A DNA stretch of 64,000 nucleotides from Isoetes taiwanensis (GCA_021234155.1 JAJEKV010000004.1:29975305-30039304), one strand, 5' to 3'; shown: positions 22,317 through 33,850, counted from the stretch's first letter. A program made the numbers and translations. Notes: generated by a model from the letters alone, not told the origin.

Positions 22317-22827
22317 CTACATGTTGTATGAATAGAAGCTGAAATTCCAACAGTTAATTACATCATGAAAGAGACATTTGATATAAATATCTATTTCATG
22401 GACAAATAGATATTTGATATTGACATGTATGTGCGAGGGGTGAATGATGGTTGAGTATGATTGATGCATATGGTTTGCCCTTCACGGGTGAAAGACGGTT
22501 AATGAATATGATTGATACATGTGGTTTGCCCTTCACGGGTTGAGTCATGATGAGAGAGAAATTTGCAATATAATTTGCAAGTGGACTTGATAATACCACT
22601 TAATTCATATTATGACATTGAATATGTAACACAATAATAAGGGGTTTCAGGTGGTTTGATTTGGATGTATAAATGACCATACCTGAAACTATAGACAATA
22701 TTCCTTCAGCAATTGATTGGCTGGTTTATGATATTGAAGTCTATAATGGAGGATCTGAGTTCCAAGTTTAGAAGAACCAGATAAAACACATTCTAGACGT
22801 GGAGAACTAGAGGTTGTTGATCCAACA

Positions 22828-23139
22828 ATGGATAATGATATGTCTGCAGCTAATGCAGGCATTAAGAGTAGCAGTGCAGTGAACTCAACTGCTCTAAGAG
22901 GTGGAGCTGCTTCTTCTGTAAGCTTAGAAATTACAGTTAATGATACCTCGATGAAGGGTACAATGCTAGATGGGATACTGATGAAAGCATGTGAGGAAAT
23001 ATATGGAAGGACAAAGAGGAGGATAGGGAATAAAAGGAAATTTAGAACAACGAGCTTGTATGATAAGAATGTATGTGCGCAAAGAGGGAAGCTAAACGAT
23101 GGAAAGGATTGGAGAGCTTTACGGAGTTATGAATTCTAA
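22828..23139 (+). CDS. 103-aa ORF of unknown function in unit A
   Basis: Open from ATG to TAA, with a Ser/Ala-rich start (MDNDMSAANAGIKSSSAVNS) and a basic end (RTKRRIGNKRKFRT). I do not recognise it. The copy in unit B (about 24,922-25,230) has lost the frame through small deletions, so coding selection is doubtful. It may be part of a decayed retroelement or of a gene whose other exons are missing. Confidence 0.25.
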   Translation: MDNDMSAANAGIKSSSAVNSTALRGGAASSVSLEITVNDTSMKGTMLDGILMKACEEIYGRTKRRIGNKRKFRTTSLYDKNVCAQRGKLNDGKDWRALRSYEF

Positions 23140-23822
23140 CAAATGTGATGAATATCAATATAAGTGAGCAAAAGTTGAATTTCAAGAAGGTCTTGAAAGT
23201 CATGAACTTTGTGCTTCTCCAAAAATTGGCCTACGATTAAGATTCTATACCTAAGAAAGTCCATTATGTGGCTAGGAACTCCATTAGAAGGGATGAGTTT
23301 AGACTCTGTTTGATCTGCCCAGGCCCAAGAATACAAAGGCCAAACTTGAGGATGATTATGCTGGAGGTGAGGAACATTCCAAAATTGAACAAGTAAATGG
23401 TCAAGCATCATTTCTCTAAGGATTGAAGGTTGAAGTCTGGCTGCAAATATATGTGCCCGATTCAAAAGGATTGGGAAAAGAGATTGCAAGGACATAAAGA
23501 CAATGGAGTTAAAGCTATAGCAAGCTTCTTCGATGTATTTGATCTCAGCCTTCCGAAGCAATTGATCATAGGTTGTATTCCTACTACATAATGGATCAGT
23601 AGTAATAGTCTTAAGCCAAAATAAAAGCAAACCCATATAACTTCCTGCCTCTTCTTCATTTCTCCCAATTCCATGCCAAACAATTTCTTCTTCTTTGCCC
23701 ATCAACTGCCTCACATAGAATGTTAGTTTCATTCCTATGGCTTGGAGTAGATCAAATGCTTGTGCCTCACATGCATCGTTCTCGGAAGCCTTTTTCGACC
23801 TCTTCATAATGCTGAAATCCAT
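23136..23822 (-). CDS. 228-aa ORF of unknown function
   Basis: A continuous frame starting MDFSIMKRSKKASENDACEA, predicted mostly helical and without a signal peptide. Its end touches the end of the converging 103-aa frame. The first half is conserved in the truncated copy at 20,940-21,303 with mostly conservative changes, a weak hint of past coding constraint. I see no motif that names a family. Long introns could join it to other exons, or it may be a piece of an old duplicated gene. Confidence 0.35.
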   Translation of the reverse strand: MDFSIMKRSKKASENDACEAQAFDLLQAIGMKLTFYVRQLMGKEEEIVWHGIGRNEEEAGSYMGLLLFWLKTITTDPLCSRNTTYDQLLRKAEIKYIEEACYSFNSIVFMSLQSLFPILLNRAHIFAARLQPSILREMMLDHLLVQFWNVPHLQHNHPQVWPLYSWAWADQTESKLIPSNGVPSHIMDFLRYRILIVGQFLEKHKVHDFQDLLEIQLLLTYIDIHHIC

Positions 23823-25240
23823 CCCAATGCATTGTCTATGGTTCGTAACAGCTCGACTTATATATTAGATTTACAATCAATGTCGCTTGTCAAGTGCAAA
23901 TAAAGTAAGGGTGCATATACCTTTAATGTGACAAGCATAAATGACCATGATAAATTCATCCCCCTTGCATCTACTTTTTAAGTCAACCAACTTTGCGTTG
24001 GTACAACTTGTCTTAATATTTTCATGTGTTTGACATTAGCATATTGAAATTCCATTAGTTGACTGCATCATGAAATGAATAATCCATGGGCAAATAAATA
24101 TTTGATATTAACATATCTCTGCAAAGGCGAAGGATGATGAATGACTATGATTGAGGCATGTGTTTTGCCCTTCACAAGTGAAGAATGGTTAATGTGGTTT
24201 GTCCTTTACGAGTTGGGTTTAGGCAAGTTAAGAGAGAAGTTGGAACATGATTTGCAAATTACTTGAAGGTACCACTTACTTCATAGCATGGCACTGAATA
24301 TGCAACACAATTTAGGGGTTCCAAAGTGATTTAATTTGGATATATAAATGGGTAAACTTGGAGAAAAAAAAGAAAGAAAAGTAACTAGCCAAAGCAACAA
24401 TCTTATTAGATCTTGATCAAATTAGTCGTGTATATTACATTATAGGAGTTGAAATTCCAACAGTTAATTGCATTATTTGATATAAATATTTATTTCATGG
24501 ACAAATAGATATTTGATATCGACATGTATGTGTGAGGGGTGAAGGATGGTTGAGTATGATTGATGCATGTGGTTTCCCCTTCACGGGTGAAGGACGGTTA
24601 ATGAATATGATTGATACATGTGGTTTGCCCTTCACGGGTTGAGTCCTGATGAGAGAGAAATTGCAATATAATTTGCAAGTGGACTTGATGGTATCACCTA
24701 ATTCTTATTATGACATCGAATATGTAACAAATAATAAGGGGTTTCAGGTGGATTTGATTTGGATGTATAAATGACCATACCTGAAACTGTAGACCATAAT
24801 TCCTTCAGCAATTGATTGGCTCGTTTATGATGTTGATATAATTGAGGATCTGAGTTCCAAGTTTAGAAGGACCAGATAAAACATATTCTAGACGTGGAGA
24901 ACTGGAGGTTGTTAATCCAACAATGGATAATGATATATTTGCACTAATGCAGACATTAAGAGTAGCAATGCAGTGAACTCAACTGCTCTGAGGTGGATCT
25001 ACTTCTTCTGTAAGCTTTGAAATTACAGTTAAGGATACCTTGATGAAGGGTACAATGCTAGATGGGATATTAATGAAAGCATGTGAGGAGTATATGGAAG
25101 GATGAAGAGGAGGATAGGGAATAAATGGAAATTTAGAACAACGAGCTTGTATGATAAAGAATATATGTGCGCAAAGAGGGAAGCTAAAGGATGGAAAGGA
25201 TTAGAGAGGTTTAAGGAGTTGGAGGCAGCATATACCTGAT
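23456..25240. repeat. unit B of the direct duplication of about 2 kb
   Basis: This is the second copy of unit A, without the LINE insertion and without the (AATA)n-bearing segment. Its empty site near 23,915-23,930 defines the LINE insertion in unit A. Confidence 0.9.
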
Positions 25241-25329
25241 TGATAAAAAGAAAAAGGAAAACGTACATGTCAGAACAACAAAACAGAAAGATACTTAAGT
25301 TGAAAAACCATCCGAGGTATTTCTAGAAA

Positions 25330-25612
25330 GTATTCAAGAAAAAGAGGAGTCGGAATAAAATAATGGACCAAGGGATACGGAGGGACATTTAAATAGATTA
25401 TACAATTTAGGGGCAGAAAAAATTAAGGTACCAGAAGGGACAGTGGGAGAGGAATTTGATGTGGAAGAAGTAGGGTGAGCACTATACACTCTGAGCAACA
25501 ATAAGACACTGGACCTGTTAGGATTCACGACAAATATCTTCAAAGCCAGAAGGGATAAATTTATAGTAGTGATACCCAAGATCTTCAACATGGCACTTAA
25601 GGAAGATCTACC
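25330..25612 (+). pseudogene. LINE reverse transcriptase N-terminal fragment
   Basis: The translation includes GEEFDVEEVG, ALYTLSNNKTLDLLGFTTNIFKA and IPKIFNMAL, a decayed form of the LINE RT opening block (EV..AL..L..NKAPGPDGFT..FFK). Stops interrupt it and the homology ends near 25,612, where a different repeat begins. Confidence 0.72.
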
Positions 25613-27593
25613 GCATAATCGCATCGATCCGAGCCATCGGATCGTCATTCTGGGCGGGACGAGCCATTATATAAGGCTCTTCTCCATTCGGGACCGGTTA
25701 TCGGCGTCTTCTCACAGCAGCACTTCTTCCATTCTCGTTGCTTCCCTCCCTTCCCGCCCTGCTTGTTAGGGGGGCGTCACTTTTTCACATATGTTTGTTC
25801 ATGCACTCTTTGTTGTTATTCACCTTGGGTATTGCTATAATAATGTTTTTCTTTTTTCGGCATCATGCCGTATTATTCTCCACCTGCGGGTGATGCTGTT
25901 TATTTCCACCTTGAGGGTGATGCACATCTCTTTTCACATGGTTGTTCTTCCACCCATGGGGTGACGCTTTTCTCCACCCTACGGGTGATGCTCTTTCCTT
26001 TTTTTGCAATGTTATTTTTCATGTGTCTTCATCAATGCTTGTTGTTGTACAGATTGGGGTGCTTGTTGTTGTACAGATTGCTGCGTTACTGCCATGCATG
26101 TTTGATTCTCTCTAACCATTTACGGGTGTTTCTTTGCAGATTTTACGCTGTCTTGCAGGGACCCTTCTCTTTTTCGATTCGCCATTGACCCATCTCCTTC
26201 GATTCTCCAGGCAACACATTCCAGGTTGTTGGCGACCATCGATGAGAAGTTGTCGCCATTACCCTTCTATAATGCTTGTGCACATTTCTTTTTTACGGGG
26301 TAGCCCGATATTGTTCCTATGGTTGGCTATCCCTCTCTATTCTTCAAAACATTATATACTACTGCTGTGATGAATGACAAGCCTATAGCCTCACACCTCA
26401 CATGGCTCTTCGTCCGACGGATTTCTTCTCCAACTTTTCTGCCGGCTTCCTCCTCCACATCATGGCTACGGGTACATTCCTGGTGAGTTTCCTCATCATT
26501 CTCTGGAAGGTACGCTTGTTTCCCTTCGTCATCGTGGCGTCTTGGTTCTCCATTGTTCTGGCAAGTTTATGGTTCTGTTGCTCTCTCTGTGCTCGCATGG
26601 CTTTATTTTAGCACTAACATGCAGAGTTTTTAGTTTGGGTTCATCCTCCAGGTTAGGGGTATCACTGTGCTTTGTGTTGGGCTTTGCTAATTTCGCATTA
26701 TAGAGTTATGGTTTGATCATTTTGCATTGGTTCTTTGTTGTGGCTTGGCTTATTTCGGTGAAAATGGGGTGATCTGCATGGCTCTGTGTGGCGTTGTTTG
26801 CAGTTCTGATAATCTTGGTGGCATCGCCTGTATGGGGATTGCATTCTTCTGCCTGATCTTTGGGTTCGTATTTTGCACTTCCAATTCTTTCTTCTGCTCT
26901 CTCCCTGGCGTCCTTGCAGCAGCGTTCGCTCCTCATTTTCCTTGTGTCTACTCTCTGTTTCATCTTTTTGGTTTCCCTTCTCATCGCTACTAACTTATGA
27001 GCTGGTCGATCCAGCCTCTGCCAGTCGGACTGTCTCTTATTTCAATCTCGCTCTCCGTCCTGATCCCCCTGCCCCATGACTTGCTCTGTTTTTGCCTTCT
27101 CCCTGACTTCTTCTCAATCTAGCAGCCCATGCTTGCTCTGTTTTTGCCTTATCCCTCCCTCGTTTTCGATCTAGCAGCCCATGCTTGTTCTGTTTTTTGC
27201 CTCATCCCGGCCTTGTTCTCCATCTAAGCAACCCATGGCATTTCTTCTCGGCTATGCAGCCTCTTTAGCCTTGGAGTGTGTTCGCTTTCCGGTACCTCTG
27301 CCTGGCCCCAGTGCTTCGTTCATGAGCTTGCAATCTGTCCTTCTCTGTTTTTTGCATGCCGCATTCATTTCGTTTCACATTTTTCCCTGCAGATTTCCGC
27401 CTTCCGACCTCCGTTCTCTGATTTCGGCCTTCTGGCTTCTGTTTGGGGCAATCCCCACCAACCAATTCGACGGCCAACTCGCTCTTCCTTTGGTTCTTTG
27501 AGATTTTAGTTGCCGGATCTGCTTGATTCCTTTCCACCATTCTTTCTGTTGTCAAATTTTGGCCTCCTATCTGTCTTTGGCGGTCCTATTTTC
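25613..27593 (+). repeat. C/T-biased repetitive region left of the copia insertion
   Basis: Non-coding, with a TATA-like box (ATTATATAAGG near 25,670). It has four degenerate CCACC...GGGTGATGC repeats at 25,884-25,995, a 24-bp tandem pair (TGCTTGTTGTTGTACAGATT) at 26,036-26,085, and three 53-bp tandem units at 27,073-27,231. It continues as 32,185-33,850 after the copia element is removed. It may be a non-autonomous LTR element of LARD type, but no LTR pair is visible. The long open frames here are low-complexity shadows. Confidence 0.5.
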
Positions 27594-27598
27594 CCTAC
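27594..27598. repeat. left target site duplication (CCTAC) of the copia element
   Basis: CCTAC directly precedes the left LTR and is repeated at 32,180-32,184. Confidence 0.93.
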
Positions 27599-27956
27599 TG
27601 ATGGATTTAGAAATCAAATAGATGCTTAGCCACAGTACCTTTTGCACCCGACAGCCCAAGCTTGACCTTGGATTCTTGACCGGCTCTGCTCCTTGGCTTC
27701 GTTGCCCACTACTGCTTGTTCTCAGCTTCACTCCTCCAATCCGGCGCCCTCAGAGTGTCTGCACCCTCTCCTACTGCTTCGGCACTTCTTTTCACCTATT
27801 TGGCCTCCACTCCGTTGGTTTCACCTGCGCTCACTCACCAGCCCTGTTTCGTCATTCCCTTTTTTCTTTCGTTCGATCTGCACATCCAGACCTTCACTTG
27901 TCATTGCCCTTCACTGCCACGCGTGTACAGGCTGAACATGCCAAGTGTATTCAACA
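27599..27956 (-). repeat. 3' LTR of the copia element (358 bp)
   Basis: Read on the - strand it starts TGTTGAATACACTTGG right after the polypurine tract and ends CTAAATCCATCA. It matches 31,822-32,179 along its full length. Confidence 0.95.
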
Positions 27957-27968
27957 TCTCCCCCTCAG
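27957..27968 (-). promoter_or_regulatory. polypurine tract of the copia element
   Basis: CTGAGGGGGAGA on the - strand, directly before the 3' LTR start TGTTGAAT. Confidence 0.88.
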
Positions 27969-28650
27969 CCTGTACACTCCAGAATGCCAACTTGCTCCTT
28001 TGCTAATTTCAACTTCGTCTCCGGCAATGCCTTTGTGAGCATGTCTGCCTGCTGCTCATGTGTCGAGATATGCCTTACTTCTATTTCCCCTCTTTCTACT
28101 TCATCCCTTACGAAATGATGATGTATCTGAATATGTTTGGTTCTAGAATGGCATGTGGGATTCTTGCACATCGCCACTCCACTTCTATTGTCACGATAAA
28201 AGCCGCGCTTGGCCCCCTTTTACTCATGACCTATTTCATTTGAGCATTCTTCTTAGCCATACAATTTACCGAAGCCGCTAAGGAGATCGCCACATATTCT
28301 CGCTTCAAAGACTAGATTTGGCCACGATTCCTCGCTTTTTACATGCCCATGATATTGCTTTGTGTTTCGATTTTGCACCGCATTCCACGATGTGGATTTT
28401 TCTGCCTATGTCTCCTCCCCAATCAAGATCTCGTGATAACTCGTTAGTTCATGTCCATCACTTTGCGTGGAAATGGATGCCATGACTGATCCCCCTTCAA
28501 ATATCTCAAAACTTCGTTTGGCGGCTATCCAATGTTGTATACCGATTATTATTATATACCGCCAAAGAAATTGATCGTGATATGCAATATCCGCCTAGTG
28601 CAATTTGCGATAAAGCGGAAGCTTCCGACCCATTTCACCATGATAAGGCC
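27965..28650 (-). pseudogene. copia RNase H remnant
   Basis: The last open piece (27,965-28,177) reads KNPTCHSRTKHIQIHHHFVR followed by VRHISTHEQQADMLTKALPE, the standard end of copia RNase H. Upstream parts (AKCSNEIGHE-like text) are in other frames with stops. Confidence 0.85.
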
Positions 28651-28701
28651 TTTTCTTCATTTCTTTCATCTCTAATGCGCCTCTTGGGGCTCATCTCACT
28701 A

Positions 28702-29400
28702 CTAATCCTTGTACCCCGGCGCCAATGGGGTTTTAGCAGGATTGCAATCTTGCATCCTAAATTTATTTAACATCTTTCTGATATACTGCTCCTGTGTCAG
28801 GTACAGCTCCCCCTTAAGCCGACTCCTTCGGACTTCCATCCCTAGCAGCTTTTTTAGTTCTCCGACATCTGTCATTTGGAAGCGTCTTTTTAATAGCATT
28901 TTGCATTTGGCCATCCATTCTCTGTCATTGCTTGCAATGACGCAGTCATCTACATACAATGCCATAATCAGGCATTTGTCTCCTTCTTTCCACATGTATA
29001 GATTGCCTTCAGTCTTCAGCTTTATAAAGCCAACAGATATCAAGAACTTGTTCATACACAAGTACCAATTGCCTTGCCTTTTGCCTTAATCCATAAATGG
29101 CCTTTTTAGCCCGCGCAAAACCATATTAGTGCCTTTCTCATACCCTTCCGGCTGCTCCATGTATATTTCCTCTTCCAAGTCGCCATTTAGGAATGCGCCT
29201 TGGCGTCCATGTGTTCTATGTCCATGTTTCTCTCGAACCGCAAGTGCCAGCGAGATCCTTACACTTGTGAGCTTCACAATAGGTGAAAAGGTGTCTTTGT
29301 AATCAATTCCGGCTTCCCAGTGTAACCCTTTGCAACTAGCCGAGCCTTGTACCTTTCCACCCAGGCCCATCAAGCATTTCTTTTGATCTTAAACAACCAT
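28702..29400 (-). pseudogene. copia reverse transcriptase remnant
   Basis: Two frames. The piece 29,086-29,373 has DYKDTFSPIVKLTSVRISLA and GAFLNGDLEEEIYMEQPEGY (the fingers and first Asp region). The piece 28,702-29,061 has the catalytic MALYVDDCVIASND with both Asp residues, followed by MTDVGELKKLLGMEV. A frameshift and stop at 29,061-29,090 separate them. Confidence 0.93.
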
Positions 29401-29622
29401 TTGCTTCCCACTACATTCTTGTCTTTTGGTCTAGTCACCAATTCATATGTTCTGTTTGCTTAAAAAGAGTCCAATTCACCTTCCATTGCTTCCTTCCATT
29501 TTGCTTTGCGTCGGACCACCATTACCCCGCTTCAACAAGCTTTTTTTAGTTCTACAACACACGACATCACCTTTGGCTTTGGCTCCCTCTTTGTTCCGCC
29601 ATATAGCTCGTATCAAAGGGAG

Positions 29623-30960
29623 TTACGCTCCTCGGGCTTCGACCTCTTTACGACGTGTGTACCTCCCCCTTACTCCTCTTCCTTCCTCTTCCTGCGTCTC
29701 CTGACGCACCTCACCTTGCATGCTCCTCGGTGCACTATCAGCCTCAAAGGCCTCATGCACCTCCTCGTGCTCCATCTCCGGTGTATGCGGTGCACTATCG
29801 ACCTCTACGATCTCATGCACCTCATCCGGTTCAACATCTGAGTCATCCATCACCAGATTTGGCTGCTCCGCTACTTCCTCCTTTTCCTTTTCCTTTTCTG
29901 TATCCTCTTCAAAAGATTCTATTGGAACCCATTCTGCTTCTTCTTGCTTCGTCAGACTCTTCCTATCTTTATACAATATTGCCTCATCAAATACAACGTC
30001 TCTGCTAACGTGTATTTTATGTGTTACAGGGTCATATAGCCTATAGCCATTGGTTTCCTCATCATATCCTACCAAGAAGGTTGGAATACTTCTGTTATCC
30101 AATTTCCTACGCAGCTCCTCTGGAACTAACATATAGGCCAAACACCCATAAATCTTCAATCGTTCAACGAATTTGTCTTTTTCCGCACCATATTTCCTCG
30201 GGAACACCTCCCTTCAAAGCGGTTTGTTGGCAACCTCGTTTCAGATATAGCGTGCGCTTTACTGCTTCTCCCCACAGGTAATTGGGTAATCCAGCATGCT
30301 TCAACATACATCTGGCTGCATCCATAATGGTGCGATTTTTACGCTCTGAAACACCATTCTGCTGAGGTGTATAACGACATGTATACTGCCTCTTAATTCC
30401 ACGCATCTGACAAAATCTTATAAATTCACTTGACCTGTATTCGCCACCAAGATCCGACCTCAATGATTTTACACGTGAAGATGTCTCACGTTCCACCTCT
30501 GCGACATAAAGCTGGAAGGCATTGAATACTTGATCTTTCGAACGCAGATAATAACACTTTGTGCGTCTACTGAAATCATCTATAAATGTAGCAAAATAAA
30601 ACTTGCCTCCAAGACTCTGTACTTGCATAGGTCCACACACATCAGAATGTACCAACTCAAGCAGCTTAGATGCTCGCCGTCCTTTATTTTTGAAGGGAAG
30701 TCTAGCCTGCTTGCCTAGCATGCAAGATTCACATACTCCATGTTCTTCATCAACAAATGTCAATCCATTTAACAAATTATGCTTTCTTGCAATTTTAATA
30801 CTGTTATAATTTACATGCGCCATTCTCAAATGCCAAGTATGTATATCGTCTACTACTGAAACTTTGTTAATAGCATTCACATTCAACTCAAATAAATTTC
30901 CGTTTCTTTGAGCCTCAAATGTTTTCACACCCTCTTTTATAAATTTGCAACCTAGTCTTG
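29623..30960 (-). pseudogene. copia integrase remnant
   Basis: The piece 30,164-30,928 keeps the HHCC zinc-binding region (WHLRMAHVNYNSI...CESC) and the catalytic D, D, E residues (LVHSDVCGP, LRSDLGGEY, NGVSERKNRT). After a frameshift near 30,200 the C-terminal part (29,623-30,207) runs through KFVERLKIYGCLAYMLVP and FLVGYDEETNGYRLYDP into a Glu-rich linker. The catalytic residues are intact but the frame is split. Confidence 0.93.
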
Positions 30961-30985
30961 TGAAATCTCAACTCAAAACCATCGC

Positions 30986-31444
30986 CTACCGTTTTGCTCT
31001 TGATAATAAATTAAAGAACATACCCGGTACATACAATGCATTTGGCACATTGACAACAGGTTTACCTTCCCTTAATAATTCAAGATTTCCTCTTCCAGAG
31101 ACTTCCTCAAGTATTCCATTCCCCATTTGAACTACTCCAGGCCTCTCACCTTTCTGAAAACCCCGTAACATCTCGCATGAATTCACAACAGTAACCTCAG
31201 CTCCACAATCTAGGGTCAATACATTCTTACTCCTTTGTGTATGACCAACTGCTCCAATAGTTGTTAATTTCTCGCTTTCAAGTGCTATCTCCCTTTTCTT
31301 GTATTCAAACATCTGACCTTCACAGTCACGTCTCCACCTGTTTTCCCTCCGGCACTGCAACAATATACCTTGTCTGCTTGCCATGATGAAAAGCTGCTTG
31401 TGCACTGTGTCTATAAGCCACCTCCTAGAATGCGAATCCTCCAC
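30986..31444 (-). pseudogene. copia gag end and protease remnant
   Basis: Near residue 30 a degraded zinc knuckle (QCRRENRWRRDC) marks the end of gag. The protease active site reads LTLDCGAEVTVVNS, with Cys in place of the usual Ser after the catalytic Asp (position about 31,210). It ends ALYVPGMFFNLLS, the normal copia protease terminus. Confidence 0.88.
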
Positions 31445-31640
31445 GAACTTCCAAATCTACCGGTTTACAAATGGATATTCTTCCCCTCAGCAAAATTCCG
31501 CCAAATCCTTTCATGTCCGAATCGAGGCGGCCAGATGCTAGACAATAAATCCTCCCCGCGAGAATCTTCCCTTCAGCGACTTTGTCTTTTGGCAAATCCG
31601 ACCAGATCTTGCCTTTGAAACCTTTGATTTTCAACTCTTA
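31425..31640 (-). pseudogene. copia gag remnant, shortened
   Basis: The frame starts MKIKGFKGKIWSDLPKDKV. The distance from PBS to protease is only about 600 bp, less than the 900 bp or so expected for a full copia gag, so an internal deletion is likely. Confidence 0.55.
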
Positions 31641-31800
31641 ATCCGAATCAACACACTGGACTTAGTACAGACAACGTCACCTCAACAAAGACTCAGACCT
31701 CTATTATCCAAATTTGCCCGCCGTTGAATCACTTCTCCAATTTGTTTTCGCAAATACACAAGCAATCTAATTTGAATACCCCAAAGATCTCCTACCCGAT

Positions 31801-31820
31801 CAAAGCCTAGCTCGATACCA
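31801..31820 (-). promoter_or_regulatory. copia primer binding site
   Basis: On the - strand TGGTATCGAGCTAGGCTTTG follows the 5' LTR. It matches the start of the initiator-tRNA-Met type PBS (TGGTATC...) used by plant copia elements, with divergence after the first bases. Confidence 0.78.
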
Positions 31821-31821
31821 C

Positions 31822-32179
31822 CGATGGATTTAGAAATCAAATAGATGCTTAGCCACGCGATACCTTTTGCACCCGGCTGACCCAAGCTTGACCTTGGATT
31901 CTTGACCGGCTCTGCTCCTTGGCCGTTGCCCACTCTTGCTTGTTCTCGGCTTCACTCCTCCAATCCGGCCCTCGTGTTTGCACCCTCTCCCTCTTTTTCC
32001 GGCACTTCTTTTCACCTATTTGGCCTCCACTCGTTGGTTTCACTGCGCTCCACTCACCAGCCCCCTGTTTTCGTCATTCCCTTTTTTTCTTTAGTTCGAT
32101 CGCACATCCGGACCTTCACTTGTCATTGCCCTTCATCGCCACGCGTGTAATCTGGTGAACATGCCAAGTGTATTCAACA
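31822..32179 (-). repeat. 5' LTR of the copia element (358 bp)
   Basis: Partner of 27,599-27,956. The terminal base pair next to the PBS has mutated from CA to CG. CCTAC (32,180-32,184) follows as the right target duplication. Confidence 0.95.
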
Positions 32180-32184
32180 CCTAC

Positions 32185-33850
32185 CAGCCTCTTTGCCACC
32201 TTCTGCATGCCTTTTTTCAGCTTTCCTTCTGCCCTCCGCTCTTGGCCGGCATTCACATCTCCTGCCATCCGCTCTTGGCCGGCATCCATACCTCCGTCCC
32301 CTTTTCTACAGGGGTTTTTTTGCTACCATCATCCTTCTTTCCTGTGTTATCTTATTTGGGCATCACTATGCCATTCAGTTGTCCCTTTTGCTCTGTTGAT
32401 CTCTTTACTGTTGGTTTCTTTCTGCCTTTTGCACCCCCGGAGATCGCCACGTCGACGCACCATCTCTACACACACCATTTGGACGCTCTGCATCCATCCG
32501 CTTGCAATGCGTTGCAACTCGACCGTCTGAACATTGACTGGCCTGCTGAATTCTTCCGGGCGCTGTCCCTTTACGCATCTTTTTCTCCTGCTGTCCGTCG
32601 GGTGTTCCGCTCCTATCGGCTCATCGATCCTCCCCGTGCTCGGTTCTTGGGGGATGTCATTCTGCAATGGGGGTTCTCGTCCTTACGCCCCATTCAATTG
32701 CGCGAGTTTTTCCTTATCTTGACTGAATATCCGCTGCAGTTTCTGCCCACTTACCCAACGTTTTCTTTGGGTTTGGTTGCGTGATATGCCTTGCGCCTCC
32801 TCACCATCTTGATCTTGGCATCATCTTATGCATGCTATATGCAATAATATGGTGGGACTTTTTCATCTCTCTGAATAATATGCACCAATCTGGTCGCGTC
32901 TGTTGCCTACGTGATCGCTTTCTTTTTTGAAATGTTCCCATATGGGGGTTGCACTTTGTCTTTTTAATGTTTATGAATACTATGCACTACAATGGTTTGA
33001 CTTTCTCTCTTTCATGTTATTGCCTATGTATTGGTTTCGATTCGATTCTGCTGCCTATGTGATGGCTTCCTTTTTGAGATATTGTTAACCATATGAGGGG
33101 TTGCACTTCGTTTTTTCCACGTTTTATGCATAATATGCACTACAATGTGACTTTTTCTCTCTCATATTATTGCCTATGTATTGGTTTCGATTCCGCTGCC
33201 TATATGATAGTTTTTTTTTTGGATATATTGTCACCCATATGAAGGGTTGCACTTTGTTCTTTCAAGGTTTATGAATACTCTACACTACCATGGTTTGCCT
33301 TTTTTCTTCTTAATGTTAGAACCTATGCACTGGTTTATTCATCATCATTGGCAACTTGGGGGTTTTTATAGGTGGTGGCCTCATTTATGAATCATATGCA
33401 TTAACATGGTTTGGTTTTTGTTTTTCATGGTTATGCATCATATGCAATGGGATAACTTGATGACCATCGTTGATTTTCTTGACGGTTGTTACTATATGTT
33501 GTTTTTCCCTTTTTCTTGATTTTCCATAAGGTGTTTGCCTTGTCTATGGGTTCCTATCTATGTGCTGTTATTTATAGTGATATGGGGTCACTCTAGATTG
33601 TGTTGTGACATGTTATCCCACAGTTTTCTGGGGCCTCGGTCGTCTCTCTCTTTCTCGTTATTACTTTTTTGCATTCTTGCATCATTGTTGACAACTTGGG
33701 ATTCTCATTGTCGATGCCAATCTCACCTCGTCGTTATTCTGGATTTGGCTTCTATCATTCGTGTTTTTGACATTCTCCTTCTTGTTGTTGGTTTCTCCCG
33801 CTTATATTGTTGTCTCAACATCTGAAACTCTTCCATTCTGAAAATTGGCT
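32185..33850 (+). repeat. repetitive region right of the copia insertion, with 150-bp tandem repeats
   Basis: It continues the C/T-biased region at 25.6-27.6 kb. A 31-bp tandem (CCGCTCTTGGCCGGCAT) lies near 32,237-32,300. From about 32,800 to 33,330 there are three to four degenerate units of about 150 bp, each with GGGTTGCACTTTGT, TATGCACTACAATGG and GCCTATGTATTGGTTTCG. The unit start TATGxGGGGTTGCAC is at 32,941, 33,092 and 33,238. No credible gene. Confidence 0.7.

Larger units (their letters stand above)
20940..23139. repeat. unit A of a direct duplication of about 2 kb
   Basis: The sequence from 20,940 recurs from about 23,458, and the match continues through the end of each unit (22,753-23,130 corresponds to 24,844-25,230). 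Identity is high, roughly 90% or more by eye. Unit A has a 124-bp LINE insertion (21,411-21,534) and about 300 bp at 22,030-22,330 that unit B lacks. Both units contain 50-60-bp internal repeats around GATTGATGCATGTGGTTTGCC. Confidence 0.9.
27599..32179 (-). mobile_element. Ty1/copia retrotransposon, structurally complete but with broken ORFs
   Basis: The 4,581-bp element is bounded by two 358-bp LTRs and a 5-bp CCTAC target duplication. On the - strand the order is LTR, PBS, gag remnant, protease, integrase, RT, RNase H, polypurine tract, LTR. Integrase before RT is diagnostic of copia. The LTRs differ by many substitutions and small indels, so the insertion is not recent. Gag is shortened, and several frameshifts separate the pol domains. 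Confidence 0.97.

Noticed and set aside
29447-30046. + strand open frames over 27.6-31.6 kb
   Set aside because: They are antisense to copia pol domains.
32155-32784. 209-codon open frame
   Set aside because: It starts in the copia LTR and runs through C/T-biased repeats, with no conserved motif.
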